Assembly (NCBI GenBank): GCA_037349315.1
Contig: JBAIAC010000014.1
Coordinates: forward strand, 25,087,001-25,151,000
Source of the DNA: Chelydra serpentina
Taxonomy: Eukaryota > Chordata > Testudines > Chelydridae
Direction: 5' to 3'
DNA: 64,000 bases
The notes below the pieces were generated by a model. That model ran no database searches. It saw only the letters and a program-made list of their open reading frames with translations, and was not told the DNA's origin. This document shows, in pieces, positions 37,965-50,082 of the stretch (position 1 is its first letter; each line of letters begins with the position of its first letter). The position numbers and the translations under genes are program-made.

Positions 37965-39160
37965 AGGGAAAGGGGCTAAGAAGGGGAAACTGAAGCTGCA
38001 GCAGGGTCCAATGCAAGATCAATTAAGGACCTGTAAGGATATATTCAACATATGGACTTAGTCATATGACAGAATTACTGACATTGATGCACACAGGTGC
38101 ACCTCCTGCACAGAAAACCACCTATCATGGTTCCTGCTAAGAGGCAGTGTGAAGAGATGCATAAAGGAATCCATTTCCAATGCAAAATGATAGCAAACTT
38201 GTTTGTTACTTCCAAACCCATAAATGCTTCTACGTATTATGAGTGTTTTTAATTAACTATTTACATGTATAATATTGTGGCCTGACCTTTTAAGAGTCAG
38301 GAGCCCTGGGAATAGCCAGGCCTCTTCTATTAGCCCTGCCCTGCCACACATGTGCTGGGTATAGGACTTAAAAAAGGAAGGAAGTGCCACAGTTCAGAAC
38401 TGGCTGTAGAAGAGGGCAGTTGAGCTGGGTTGTTCCGGAGAGCTGAGCCCAAGGAGTGGAGCACTGGGAGTAGGCCCTAAAACAAGGAAGTCCTGGGGCT
38501 GGTGTTCTGGAAGAGGAACCCCACAGGGATGAAAGGTCAAACCTGGGGTATCATTTTAGAAAAATTCTGGGGTGAGGGAGCAAAGTTGTGTCAGCGTGTA
38601 TGTAATTATATTATATCCTGCAAAGTTTGGGGAAGGGCAAAAAGTGAAGCATAAAGACCTGTGCAAAGTCAGATGGAGGATAGACTAAGGTCGTGGGTGG
38701 GGAGGGAGAGAAAACTGCATTCCCTTTCCCCATTGCAAATGTTTCCCCTGCTGGGAGGGGCAGGAGATGCTTTGGTAGGGTCTAGTTTTGTTTCTAGTTT
38801 TGAGTACTTCTGAGAGGATGGGGAGAAGTCCTGGGACCGTCTATTCTGTGAAAGAAGACTGTGATTCCATGAAATTGTTTGATTTGGAAGGACTTTTCTG
38901 TTGGCCCAGGGGAGAGCCAGGTGAAGGACCTTTGAAGACACCTTCTAGGAGAAGCCATCTTGGGGCCTGACCAGTTACATCTAGACTTGGGTCCTCCTGA
39001 AAGGGCTTGTCCTCCAGACAAATCACACCAGATCATTACAGGGTTCAAACAACCTCAGGAAGTGACCAAGGGGAAAGCCCAGCAACTCCACACCCATCCA
39101 GGAGGAGATTCCAGCTGGTAAGTCACTTCTATAGTTGTGGGGCTCATTCTAGGGTGGGAG
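37965..39160. other. Stretch without recognised gene
   Basis: No gene recognised. 38280-38560 is GC-richer and contains wording that might be part of an LTR, but I find neither termini nor a target duplication. Confidence 0.35.
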
Positions 39161-39164
39161 CCTA

Positions 39165-39700
39165 TAACATAAGAATGGTCATATTGGGTCAAACCAATAG
39201 TCCATCTAGCCTAGTATCCTGTCTTCTGGCAATGGCCAATGCCAGATGCTTCAGAGGAAATGAACAGAACAAGGCAATTTTCAAGTGATCTATCCCATAT
39301 TGCCCAGTCTCAGCTTCTGGCAGTTTGAGGCTTAAGGACACCCACAGCATGTGGTTGCATCCCTGATCATCTTGGCTAATAGCCATTAATGGCTATCCTC
39401 CATGAACTTATCTAATTCTTTTTTGAACCCTATTATAGTTTTTGCCTTCACAACATCCCCTGGCAAAGAGTTCCTCAGGTTGACTGTGTGTTGTGTGAAG
39501 AAGTACTTCATTTTGTTTGTTTTTAAACCTGCTGCCTATTAATTTCATTGGGTGAACCCTGGTTCTTTGTGTTATGTGAAGGGGTAAATAACACTTCCTG
39601 ATTCACTTTGTCCACACCAGTCATGATTTTATAGACCTCTATCATGCCCCCCTTTAGTTATCTCTCCTCCAAACTGAAAAGTCTCAGACCTAGAATGCTT
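39165..39700 (-). mobile_element. CR1-type 3' fragment
   Basis: The plus strand reads CATAAGAATGGTCATATTGG, CCATCTAGCCTAGTATCCTG, then the reverse complement of a coding tail (AACTTATCTAATTC, CAACATCCCCTGGCAA, CACTTCCTGATTCAC). Same subfamily as 33772-34045 in the opposite orientation, but longer. No RT active-site motif is retained. Confidence 0.85.
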
Positions 39701-39954
39701 TGTAATGTCCCCACTCTCTCTATCTTGTTCCTGTTATCGTGGCTCTTCCTTATGCTTCTGCTCTAGTAGCTGGCCTAGTAGCAGTGAATTGTGGGGCACT
39801 GTGTGTGCTGTACTCCTCTCCCCTTCCTTCTGTACATTGCAGTGTGTAGGGATATTAAAGAAGGTACCGAAAGTGATTCCCACAATTTAAACCTCATAGC
39901 ATTACCAAGTAAAAGATCTCTTGGGTCTCTTTTGTTAATTTACAAGCTACTATC

Positions 39955-40700
39955 TGTGTCTATGTAAAGCTTGTAAATCATTGATTGTATCTGTTCTCAG
40001 AAAGATACTTTATTGCTATGTGAAACTTGCAAGCTGTTGATTGTGTTAGTACATCCTAAGACAAAGAGCCTGTTCTCAAAGCAATACTTTAACAGTTGTG
40101 ATAAAAAATGTATGTTGATGAATGCATGATATACATGAATGGCTAGGGAGGTGCCAGCCTAGAAAGGGAGTATCCATCGGCCGAAGAAAGGTTTCGAGTG
40201 GACCGATACAACCCCCGGAGGGTAAAACTGGGATCCATCCCACCACCTGGAAGGATGAGAAAAACAAACTTTGGACAGCGTGGAGCCACCAGGAATGTGC
40301 CATCTGCTGATTGAGTTAGCAACAGCATGATGAAACAGTTCCCACAGACTGACATAGGAAATAATCCCTATAAGAATGGCCTCTAAAAACTGAGGACTTG
40401 GAGTCTCTGGTTCTGCTGCCAACCTCCAGGAGCATCAGATGAATCTGACAAGGACTCGGCTCCACCCTCATGCCCAGGTTACCTGGCCAGTAACTTGGCA
40501 TGAGCAAATTTTAGGCTAGTAACTATGACATCTATGCAGAACCTGTGTGTGTGTGTGAATGAATGTGAAACTGAATGAAATGTTATAGCTATAACTGACT
40601 GCTTACTATGATTCTTTTTGTATTCACAATAAATGTGACATTTTGTCTTATCCCCTTTAAAAAGATCCTGCTGGTTTTTATTTGATTGGTATAACAAGTG
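39955..40700 (+). mobile_element. Putative LTR
   Basis: The stretch has LTR-like features: tandem imperfect repeats near its start (39958-40090, based on CTATGTAAAGCTTGTAAATC), a polyadenylation signal AATAAA (40628-40633) preceded by a TG run, and downstream T-rich sequence. Ends and target duplication were not found, so both boundaries and the identity are uncertain. It could instead be another class of dispersed repeat. Confidence 0.35.
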
Positions 40701-40739
40701 TGGCCGGACATGACAGGCTGACATTGAGGTGAGATGTAC

Positions 40740-41507
40740 CTCTCTGCCTCCTTTGGGTCCTCGTTCTTGTCTCCTACAACAAAACGGTGAATCAGTTTTA
40801 ATCAGCCATAATGTGTACTTCGTACTGCTACACTCTTATTTTGGTCTGACCTACATCCAGTTGCTTGCCTACTGGACAATATATTCTCCTTCAAACGCTG
40901 GGCCTTGATCTCGAGAATCCACTGTTAATCCTCTCTTGTATGGCGGTTGGATACCTTCCATTCAGTAAATCAGAGACTTGTTTATATAAATTATATGACT
41001 GTAAAATATCCATACAATATTAATGTTTGCATTAACAGTAGTGCCAGTTGATCTTTAGTGTTGCTTAATACTATGTATATCAAGCTATAAAACAGATTTT
41101 TTAAAATTAAAAAATCCCCTTTATAGTAGCGCAGTAAATCAGCTTCCATATAGCAAAATGTCACATACCATCTCTGTAACAGAAATGAAATATTGGGACG
41201 GAGTAGTGATCAAGTTCCAATAGGACCCAATCCTGCAAGGTGCTGAGTGTTTCCTGAGAGCAACCTCACTTCTAAAGGGAGTCAGTGAGTCCTCAGCGCT
41301 GATCTCAGCACTTCCTAGCACCAGACCCCTAAACAATAGTCTAAAATTTGTGCTTTTTATAGTATAGTACAGAAAATATTCTTATTACCCTAACATAAAT
41401 GAGTAACAGACCAACAGCACTGTGAACAGATGTAGCGAGTGAAAAATTGAATCCTACAAGAGAATGAGGGGAGGGGTCTGTTGGGATACTGAGGATAAAA
41501 GGGTATA
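40740..41507. other. Stretch without recognised gene
   Basis: No gene or element recognised. Confidence 0.35.
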
Positions 41508-41578
41508 ATTAAGGACAGCGACGCTGACTTCCGTCAGCGTCGGTGGGTGCTGACGCCGGGCCCCGCCCCCGACGCCGG

Positions 41579-41586
41579 TGACGTCA
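41579..41586 (+). promoter_or_regulatory. CRE-type octamer TGACGTCA (first)
   Basis: Exact palindromic CRE octamer, the consensus binding site of CREB/ATF bZIP factors. It sits inside the GC-rich hAT-type element and is repeated 31 bases later. Whether it is bound is not known. Confidence 0.5.
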
Positions 41587-41609
41587 CGGGCCCCGCCCCC
41601 CGACGCCGG

Positions 41610-41617
41610 TGACGTCA
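41610..41617 (+). promoter_or_regulatory. CRE-type octamer TGACGTCA (second)
   Basis: Second exact copy, in the second tandem unit of the same element and with the same CGCCGG context before it. The pair arises from duplication of the unit. Confidence 0.5.
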
Positions 41618-41819
41618 CAGGTCCCCATCCCCAACGCCATCGCAACGTCGCTGGCGTCGGGGGCGGGGCCCCGGAACATCACCCGGTGCTCCGGTAAGTT
41701 GGGCGCGAGCTCCGGGGATGGCGGGGAGTTGCCGGTGGGTGCAGAGCATCCACCAATTTTTTTCCGTGGGTGCTCCAGCCCCGGAGCACCCACGAAGTTG
41801 GCGCCTATGATTAAGGATA

Positions 41820-43420
41820 AAGCATGGCAGTGAAGCTAAGGGTCAGATGGTGAATTGCTCACTCACCGATAAGCAGCTACTCACTCAAGTAGTCCCACTG
41901 GAGTCTTTTGAAGTCATTGTTACTCCTCATGGGAATAACTGCTTACTAATGTGAGTAATGAGCTCATAATCTGCCCCTAAATTATTTCTTTCAGTCATTA
42001 CCAGAAAGGTTGTTGGAGATATCTCCTGATTTGGGGTAATAAAGATAGAAGTGCAATCTCAGGCTGAGGTGTCAAAAGAGAGTGCTGAACAAATTGATAA
42101 ATAATTGGAAACAAGTCACCAGGACCAGCCACTCTACATTCAAGAGTGATGAAATAATGTAAGAAAAGTGGCTGAGCTGCCATGCTAACAAAAATATTCA
42201 CTAATTTAAAATCACCTATGTTATCAGAGAGTGGAGGAAAGTGTTACACTTAAGCTGTGGAACTCAATGCCACAAAATGCCCTTGGGGATAATAACTTAG
42301 TAGGATTAAAAAAAATAAACACTTATATTGGCTTATTTTTCTTGACTTATTAAAAACCACTAACAAGTGTTTTTGAGTATTCAATTATACACTTGAAAAT
42401 TCCTACAATAACAGCCAACAATGGATAGCAGCGTGCAAAAAAAAAAAAAAAATCATCCCACCACTGCCCAATCTCACAAGTCCCCAGTTACCAGGGAGAT
42501 GGAATGTGTTTTATAGCAAGCCCTAAAGGTCACTAGATGCCAGATATTTTATACCAAGGTGGTTTAATGAGTTCCAGGGTCCCAGAGTTCCCAAAATCAA
42601 GGATCTAAAACAGGAGATGCCCTACTAGGAAATTCCACTCTATCATACTAAGAGGGCTATAGCTGGCACTTTGGTCTGGTGAAGAGGCTGGGGGTCAGAT
42701 AGGTAGGTCAAAGGTACAGTGGTAGGCTGCTTTTTTTTAAAGAAGCTCATGCTTCAAAATCTAAGCCAACCACTAGCTGATGCTGGTTAAAAGGAAATGT
42801 CCCTTAAGGGCTGGCTATTCCTTAATTGTCCACATCAGGCTTCCTTGCACTTTTCTATGATGTATCTGGGACCAACCACTTTCAGAGAATAGCCCACTGG
42901 TATGATTGATATAGCACTTCCTATGTCTTTTGGTATTAATCGGATTTGAAAAAATGAGAGCCTCTACAAATGTTGTAGTCTTGAAGAGTCTTCTTTAGGT
43001 CTCCTAATATAGCTGTACGTTACATAATGAATGATATGGTAAAGAGAACTGACATCAGTGAGAATTTTGCCTGTGTAGATTTACTTCAGTAGACCCATGG
43101 GATATATATTGCCATTGATTCATGCTCAGAGCTCCTATTATTATTAAAGTGAGAACACACATGCATCAAAGGGAGAATATATCTTTTAAACCTCTAGTAA
43201 TTCCTACAGATAAAACCTGCTGCTTAATTACTGTATAAGTAGTATTAAAACAATCCCAGTTAGAAGTTGTTACCAGATTTGCCCATTACTTTGGGGTATA
43301 CTCATTTATTAGGGTTACTCTTTTGGGGGTGGGGGAGGTTCTGTAATTTTATCAATGTACTGCTTTTATCACTTGTGTTCTCATATGGAGCTCTAATTCT
43401 CCCTGCAGCAGGTTCTCTCC
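41820..43420. other. Stretch without recognised gene
   Basis: No gene seen. A16 run at 42437-42452 without a recognisable SINE or pseudogene in front of it. Confidence 0.35.
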
Positions 43421-43429
43421 CAATGGAGC

Positions 43430-44680
43430 TATCCTGCAGGATCTAGGTTCCCCAGGGCTGGGTTCTTCCAGCCCCAGAATCAGAGGAACACACACAGACA
43501 CACATTAGCAGAGAGTGTCTGAGAAGATCGGGTTAATCAGCACTCCCAACCTGACCCCTTATATGTCCCTGGACTCAGTAGACTGAGTCGAGCAGCATTT
43601 CCAAGCTGCCACCCTCATATGTCCCAGGTTCAGCATGTCTCTATCCCCACTTTTATGTTACAGTTGTTCTAGTAGTAACCCACTTGATGAGCAAATCCCA
43701 CAAGATTTTTGGGCGCTGCAGCGATCTTTAGCTTTGGTACAAGGAGCGTTGTGAATGAAGAAGCAAAAAAAAAAAAAAAAACCCACGAGGGGGAGAGAGA
43801 GAAGCTACCAGCTTAACCATTAAAGTTATTTATTGTCACGTAATAACCATAGGGGAGCCAAACAAACAAAAGAGTTATAATATTAAATCTAACTGAAATT
43901 TCTATTATAAAAGTCAGGTTTTGGGCGGGGGGAAAGAGCGAGAGAGAACAAAAACACACCACTCCATGAAGCTTGAATCAACCGGGGTTCCAGGTGGTGG
44001 TCGTAGCTGAGGGTCTCGAATGCTGGAGACAGGCAGAGCCCCCAGCACGATCAGTCAGGAGATGGAGTCCCAGTGGAACTGAGGCAGATTTTGGATCCAG
44101 GCAGCAGAACACTTGAGCATGGGTAAGGGTTTTTGTAGGGAAACAACAATGGTTCAAGGGAGAACACTAGATTTGTTTATGGGTAAACTGATGGCTCAAG
44201 GGAGTATACCAAAATTGTTTTGTTCAGGCTAGACAATAGGAACTGATCATTCCTGGCTATGGGCGGTATTCCTTGGAGGAAGCTCACAATGCAATTAAGG
44301 AGGTTCAGTATCCCCCATCATGCAGTGCTTCCCTGTTTTTCTGGTCCCAGAGTTCTATGTGGTTCTTGCCTTGGAATCTCCGTTCTCCATTCAGTATGCT
44401 AACGGAGATGCCTCCCTGACCCATCTTTGATGCAAATGAGGCTAGGGGAGTTTCCTTAATCCTGTCATCCTTGTCCGAGGGGTTTAGGTGTGTCTCCCAC
44501 CACCTTTTCATTGCTTTTTTTAAGTCTTTCTTCTGATAGGGTTTTGGTTCAAGCAGAGGCTGGGGGTGGGAAGGTCTTTCGTGAGTCAGACAGGCTGGGT
44601 ACTGTGCCCTGGTTCCCCAAGAACACAGAGCTGACAGGTAACAAAGTGAAGAACAAAATACTAACAGCACTTAAAAACAA
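43430..44680 (-). mobile_element. Putative LTR-retroelement fragment (ERV-like)
   Basis: Read on the minus strand there is an AATAAA signal (complement at about 43829-43834), and then, around 43715-43735, wording CAGCGCCCAAAAAT that resembles a lysine-tRNA-type primer site. The stretch 44111-44214 recurs at 55958-56059. No gag, pol or env frame was recognised in the sequence to the left. Boundaries are uncertain and the assignment rests on weak signals plus the repeat copy. Confidence 0.4.
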
Positions 44681-44941
44681 TATCTGTTTTAAGTTCAAGA
44701 TCTGGATATATTTCCAAGGCAACAAGATTTATACAACCCTTCTTCTTAGAAAAAGAGGAAAGGAGATTCTAAAACTATTGTTCTTCAAAAGTGACTAAGC
44801 TTTTCACTTCAACAAGCAAAGTAAGCTTGTCTTTAATTCTCTTCAATCTATTGTGTCTGTCCACATGCACACTTGTGATAAATGAAGGGGTGTGGGGGGG
44901 GGGGAGAGGAGGCACTTCCTTTTATGGACACCTAGCTAGCC

Positions 44942-45801
44942 TGTTAGTTATAAAGTCCCTCTTGGTGGCTGTTCTCTGCTTGCTTTACCTCGAAAGGGTT
45001 AACAAAGTTTCCCCAGGTAAAGGAAAAAGGAGTGGGCATCTGACCAAAAGAGCCAATGGGAGGGCTAGAACTTTTTAAAATGGGGAAAAAAACTTCCCTT
45101 TGTGTGTGTTGTGTCTCTTTGGGAAAGAGGGGAACAGAGGGCAGCAGGAATGCTGTGTAAAGCTTGAACCAGGTATAAAAATTCATCTTCCATACCTAGA
45201 AGAAATTATTGGACAAGGTATGTTTAAATAGATGTGATTAGGTTTATTTCTTTTTATTGTGGCTTGTGGATCTCCTCTGTGCTAACCCAAACTCTGTTTG
45301 TTTGTAACCTTTAAGCTGAACCCCCAAGAAAGCTAGTTCATGTGCTTAATTTTTGGAATTGCTCTTTTAAAATCTAGCAAAACCCTAAGTTCCAGATGTA
45401 TTTCTTTCCTTTTCGTTTTTAATAAAATGTACCTTTTTTAAGAACAGGATTGGATTTTTGGTGTCTTAAGAGGTTTGTGCATGTTGTTTGATTAGCTGGT
45501 AGCCACAGCTAATTTCCTTTGTTTTCTTTCTCAGCTCTTCCCTGGAGGGGGTGGGGGTTGAAAGGGCTTGAGGGTACCTCACAGGGAGGAATTCCCAAGT
45601 GCTCCTTCCTGGGTTCAAAAGGTTTTTCGTTTTGTTTTTTGCATTTGGGTGGTGGCAGCATTTACCAAGCCAAGATCAGAGAAAAGCTATAACCTTGGGA
45701 ATTTAATACAAGCTTGGAGTGGCACATATTAATTTTTAGAATCCTCGTGGGCCCCCACCTTCTGCACTCAGTGACAGAGTGGGAATTCAGCCTTGATAAC
45801 A
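44942..45801 (+). mobile_element. Putative solo LTR or LTR-like repeat
   Basis: The 860-bp stretch starts TGTTA and ends TAACA, a short inverted terminus as in many LTRs, and carries an AATAAA signal (45421-45426) in the plus orientation about 380 bases before the end. I see no target duplication at these exact ends, so the limits may be wrong. No coding frame is present. Confidence 0.45.
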
Positions 45802-45804
45802 CCA

Positions 45805-46059
45805 TTGATAGAAAAATTGTGTGTAACTTTTAAAATGTAACAATGCTGAAAATGTATATATGGGATGTGATGCGTATGCTTTAATGATGGGGCAGAAAAG
45901 AATCTAAAGATTTGATTTAAATAGCAGTTTGGAAAGGAGCACACTTAATGCTTTTAAATTAAAAAATACTGCTTTTTCAGCAGCATCATGAGACTCAGAA
46001 AAGAGTGAAAAGGTCAAATGAAATAGAATGAGTTTAGTTTATTAAGCCCTTCCCCATAA
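45805..46059. other. AT-rich stretch without recognised gene
   Basis: Nothing recognisable. Confidence 0.35.
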
Positions 46060-46073
46060 TAGTTACTAATTCA

Positions 46074-46195
46074 ACGAAGTAGGTTTTTTACCTATGAAAG
46101 CTTATGCCCAAATAAATCTGTTAGCCTTTAAGGTGCCACCGAACTCCTCATTGTTTTTGTGGATACAGAATAACATGGCTACCCCTCTGATATAC
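46074..46195 (+). mobile_element. 122-bp retroposed unit with hammerhead-like fold, copy 2
   Basis: The unit is flanked by the 14-base direct repeat TAGTTACTAATTCA (46060-46073 and 46196-46209), a target duplication of the length made by retroposition. It contains a 5-bp helix (46079-46083 with 46091-46095), GAAA (46096-46099), a mini-hairpin GC-TTAT-GC (46100-46107) and the shared wording TCTGTTAG ... AAGGTGCCAC ... GGCTACCCC. A second unit, also 122 bp, is at 58165-58286. The wording is common in reptile genomes; I think it derives from a Penelope-like element, whose terminal repeats are known to carry hammerhead ribozymes, but this is an inference. Confidence 0.7.
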
Positions 46196-46412
46196 TAGTT
46201 ACTAATTCATTGTTTCACATGAGATGAATCAGCTTTTCCCTTCAAAGAAAGGTATGGTATGGCTTTTTTAAAAGGCTGTTGGAAAACATTAATTCTACAT
46301 CCCAGGAAAGTTCATAAGAAAACTTTATACCAGTATGAAAGTACAGTATATTGGAAAATATGACAGCAACAGTGATAAGGAATAGGGTCGCAAAAATGCT
46401 ATAATTAGGTGT

Positions 46413-47335
46413 ATTCATAGATTCCATGGCTAGAAGGGACTATTGTGATTGTCTAGTCTTACCTCCTACATAACACAGGACATAGAACGTCCCCAAAATA
46501 TTTCCTACAGTGCATCTTTTTTTTAGAAAAACCTTTGATCTTGATTTAAAAATGTTCAGTGATGGAGAATCCACCATGACCTGTGGTAAATTGTTCAAAT
46601 GGTCAATTACTGTCACTGTCAAAAGAGTACTCTTTTCAAGGCTAAATTTGTCTAGCTTCATCTCCAGCCATTGGATTGTGTTTAGTTAGACCTTTGTCTG
46701 CTACACGGACAAGAGCCCATGATTCAATATTTGTTCGCCATGTGGATATTTGTAATCTGTAATTGTTACCCCTTGACCTTCTCTTTGTTAAGCTAAATAG
46801 ATTGAGTTCCTTGAGGCTATCACTAAAAAACATGTTTTATAATTCTCTAACCATTCCCATTTCTCTTCTCTGAACCCTCTCCAATTTATCAACATCCTTC
46901 TTGAATCATGGGCACCAGAGCTGGGCACGTTATTCCAGCAGTGGTCACACCCATGCCAAATATAGACTAAAATAACCTCTCTACTTGTACTTGAGGTTCC
47001 CTGTTTATGCAGCCCAGGAGAGCATTAGCTCTTCTGGCCAGAGCATCACACTGGGAGCTCGTGTTCAGCTGTTTATCCACCACAATGCCCAAGTCTTTTT
47101 CAGAGTCTCTGCTTCCCATGATAGTTCCCTGTTCTGTAAGTATGGTCTTCTACAGTCTTCATTCCAAGATATATACATTTACATTTAGTGGTATTAAAAA
47201 GCATAATGTTTGAACCCCGTTTACCCGACAATCCAGATCACACTGAATCAGTGACTTATCTTTGTTATTTACTACCCCTACCCCCACCCCTCCAATTTTT
47301 GTGGCATCTGCAAACTTTATCAGTGATTTTGTTTT
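46413..47335 (-). mobile_element. Old CR1 fragment
   Basis: The plus strand begins TTCATAGATTCCATGGCTAG and continues as the reverse complement of a CR1 3' UTR, C-terminal domain and the end of the RT core (wording AACTTTATCAGTGATTTTG corresponds to the region by FADD). It has many substitutions and indels. Open pieces at 46440-46661 and 46642-46833 are its broken frame. Confidence 0.85.
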
Positions 47336-47468
47336 TCCACCTCCCCCTTTCCCCACTTTTCCTTATAATTGGAAAGGGGTGGAGGCAGGGAAGGGCTAGA
47401 TTTTTTTCAAACTAGGCAGGTGTTTTATATACCTCTCATCTGTGCACAGAAATTGAGTAATTGTACAA

Positions 47469-47691
47469 CAGACCCTTGCTATAATGCCCTTTGAAATAGC
47501 GAACCTTGGGCTATAGTGAACGTTGTCCTTGGATCCCACCTCCAGCCTCGGGACCAGAGGAGCTCTGTCTCCCCCTGCCACAGCCCCTGGGGTGGAGGAG
47601 CTGTTGTTCCCTCCCCCTTGCTATAACGAACACCTAGGTGTACCAAACAAATGGCTTGGATCCCCGGGGTTCATTGTAGCGAGGGCGTATT
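47469..47691 (+). mobile_element. Tigger/pogo-like short DNA element
   Basis: Inverted termini AGACCCTTGCTATAATG and, on the other strand, TACGCCCTCGCTACAATG, with internal repeats of the CTATAACGAAC type that are typical of Tigger-like MITEs. A TA target site is plausible but not clean. No transposase frame. Confidence 0.6.
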
Positions 47692-47848
47692 ATATACGCA
47701 ATGGAGCACTTAAACACATTTGCAGATGCTGTTACCCAGTTTGCACATGCAACTACACATTGAGTTTATTGAAAATATGACTCCTAAATAACACAATCTG
47801 AATCTGCCTAAACTATGCTCTTAGTAAGAGGATTCACTAGTGAACTTA

Positions 47849-48143
47849 GGGTAGTCTATACTTACCTCCGGGTTCGGCGGTAAGCAATCGATCTTCTGAG
47901 ATCGATTTATCGCATCTTGTCTAGATGCAATAAATCGATCCCAGAAGTGCGCGCCGTCGACACCGGTACTCCTGCTCGCCGCGAGGAGTAAGCGCTATCG
48001 ATGGGGGAGCCTGCCAGGCACGTGTGGACCTGCGGTAAGTGCTTTGAAGATCGAACTAAGCTACTTCAACTTCAGCTACGTTATTAACGTAGCTGAAGTT
48101 GCGTATCTTAGTTCGACACGGGGGGGTTAGTGTGGACCAGCCC
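47849..48143 (+). mobile_element. Short foldback DNA transposon, TTA target duplication
   Basis: A 295-bp member of the family at 4567-4862 and 7607-7901, flanked by TTA (47846-47848 and 48144-48146). Termini are GGGTAGTCTATACTTAC and, inverted, GGGCTGGTCCACAC. It keeps the internal stem-loops; in the first, GCATCT pairs with AGATGC where the 7.6-kb copy has GCGTCT with AGACGC, a compensated change. Confidence 0.75.
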
Positions 48144-48149
48144 TTAGTC

Positions 48150-50080
48150 GTTGGCTGCAAACGTATTTGAGACGAGCACTGTTTCAAGTCTGAATTCTAC
48201 CTGTGATTCAGCTGTGGTTGGCTCAAACATTACTTGTTTCCAAGATTAGTCTGAAGCTTTTTTAAAAAAAAATTTGCTTCAAACTTTTTCAGGCGGTCAT
48301 TAATGGTGTTGTCATGACAGATCAGAAGAGCCTCTGTGCTCTGCTTCTGCCTCTACCACGAAACAACTATTTCTGTGCATCCCTTATGGTCATGCTCCTT
48401 GGAAGCTCCTGTAATGTGTCCACAATTCTGAAAGGTTAGTCTCCTAGGACCTTATCCAACATCCACGTAAGTCAATAGGAGTCTATCCATTGATGGCAAT
48501 AAGTTTTGGATTGGGCCTTAGAGGGACATGCAGACACCTTGTCTCGAGAGCATGCATGCAACAAACTAATCTGACAAAATTGCTTCATCTAGAAATGTCC
48601 TGAAATGACACTTTTCTCACACATACTTGAACTCATCTGGCACTTTAAAGATACTAGATTTACCTTTATCTCATTTTCACAACTGTAGTTTGTAACATTC
48701 AGTAATAAAGTGTTCTTCTGGGAACATACTATCCCCTTAACATTTTAACCAAGTCCTTGATTCATTTTTTTATGTGGTTTGTGTGGTTTAATTCTAATTC
48801 CACTAGACTATTATGGTCCAAAACATTTTCTGGTATATTTTTCAATAGTTCATTAGCTAAGATAAGACTTAAAATTCTCTTCATGGTTCCATGAATTAGG
48901 AGAAAATTCTAGCAAATTATTTTTTTGAGTCCACTCTTTCTCTATAGATTTGATCTAATCCATGGTGGTTCTTTTGGAAACATACTGGAAATTCTTCACC
49001 CAATTTTAACTGGATTTATCCATATATACTGAAGAATCACAAAGCAGCCACTTAAATATCCTTAACAAAATGTTGAATCTTTATTAAACATAGAAGAGGG
49101 ATGCAAAAAGAAAGATTGAAACAACAGCCTAACCAGCAGAGAAGCCAGGCCACATATGTTAGCACTGTGGGTGTTAAATTAGATACTGTAGGTGTTATGC
49201 ACAGTATTTTAACAATCATTTAACATTAGTGTATGTGTTGACAGACACAGTCTATATATAGTCATATAAATCCCTCAGATTGTTGGAGGCTTGGTAGTAT
49301 CATTTAGTATTTGTATTGACCTACTTCGAATCCAGGTTTACAATAACTTTTTCCCATGACGCCTGACTCCTCCTGTTGTAGCACACTGAGGCCAATCTTT
49401 GTGAATTCAGATACATGCTTTCTGCATTTACGTCAGTGTCATTCTATATGCTACCACAGATTCCTTTCATGATTCATCTATTTAATGGAAACTGTCAATA
49501 TTCTGTGTTTTAGAAACAAAATTATTACATCCCAATTTTTCTAAGGAAATTTTATTTGTTTGAGATGAAAGTTTGTTGAATCAGACCAAAGAGTTAATCA
49601 CACTTCTGCTCTTGGTGACCTGTGTGACAAACATGCATTAAACCCATGAAGTCTGGCATTTGCCTGTGGATTTTCAGCATGATTCATATATGTAGATAAA
49701 CATGGATTGCTCAGACCTTTAACTTGAAGGCCTAAAAATGCAGGCTAAGGAGTTCTGAGAAAAATAATTGAGAATTATTTGTATTGTTGTTGTAAACCTT
49801 CCAAACTTGGAAGGTTCACACAGTTCCACTAAACTGATCAGTACTTTCTTTAAAGAACATTGCCTTTTGGGGAACATTTTCTAAAAGATAATGGGAAAAG
49901 AATTAGCAATTACATTAGATCTGATTGTAATCCTGGGGAAAGTGGGAAAATATCATCCCTCACCCCATATATTCTACTTATCTTAAAAGCTAGTTCATTA
50001 CCAGTACAGAGAGCCAAAGTACATCTATCTGCTTCCAAATAGCAAATCGCCAGAATCTCACCTTCAGTATTTAAACTGTT
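48150..50080. other. AT-rich stretch without recognised gene
   Basis: No gene or element recognised. Confidence 0.4.
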
Positions 50081-50082
50081 TC

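Larger units (their letters stand above)
41516..41809 (+). mobile_element. GC-rich 294-bp hAT-type element, 8-bp target duplication
   Basis: ATTAAGGA lies on both sides (41508-41515 and 41810-41817), the 8-bp duplication typical of hAT transposons. Termini are imperfect inverted repeats: CAGCGACGCTGACTTC against CATAGGCGCCAACTTC on the other strand. The interior is very GC- and CpG-rich, with two tandem units of about 31 bp and an inverted partner (GGCGTCGGGGGCGGGGCC, near 41656-41673). No coding frame: a non-autonomous element. The CpG density in an AT-rich setting suggests either youth or lack of germline methylation. Confidence 0.8.

Noticed and set aside
41516..41809. Promoter CpG island of a host gene
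   Set aside because: It is bounded by an exact 8-bp duplication and inverted termini, so the GC richness belongs to a mobile element; no exon follows.
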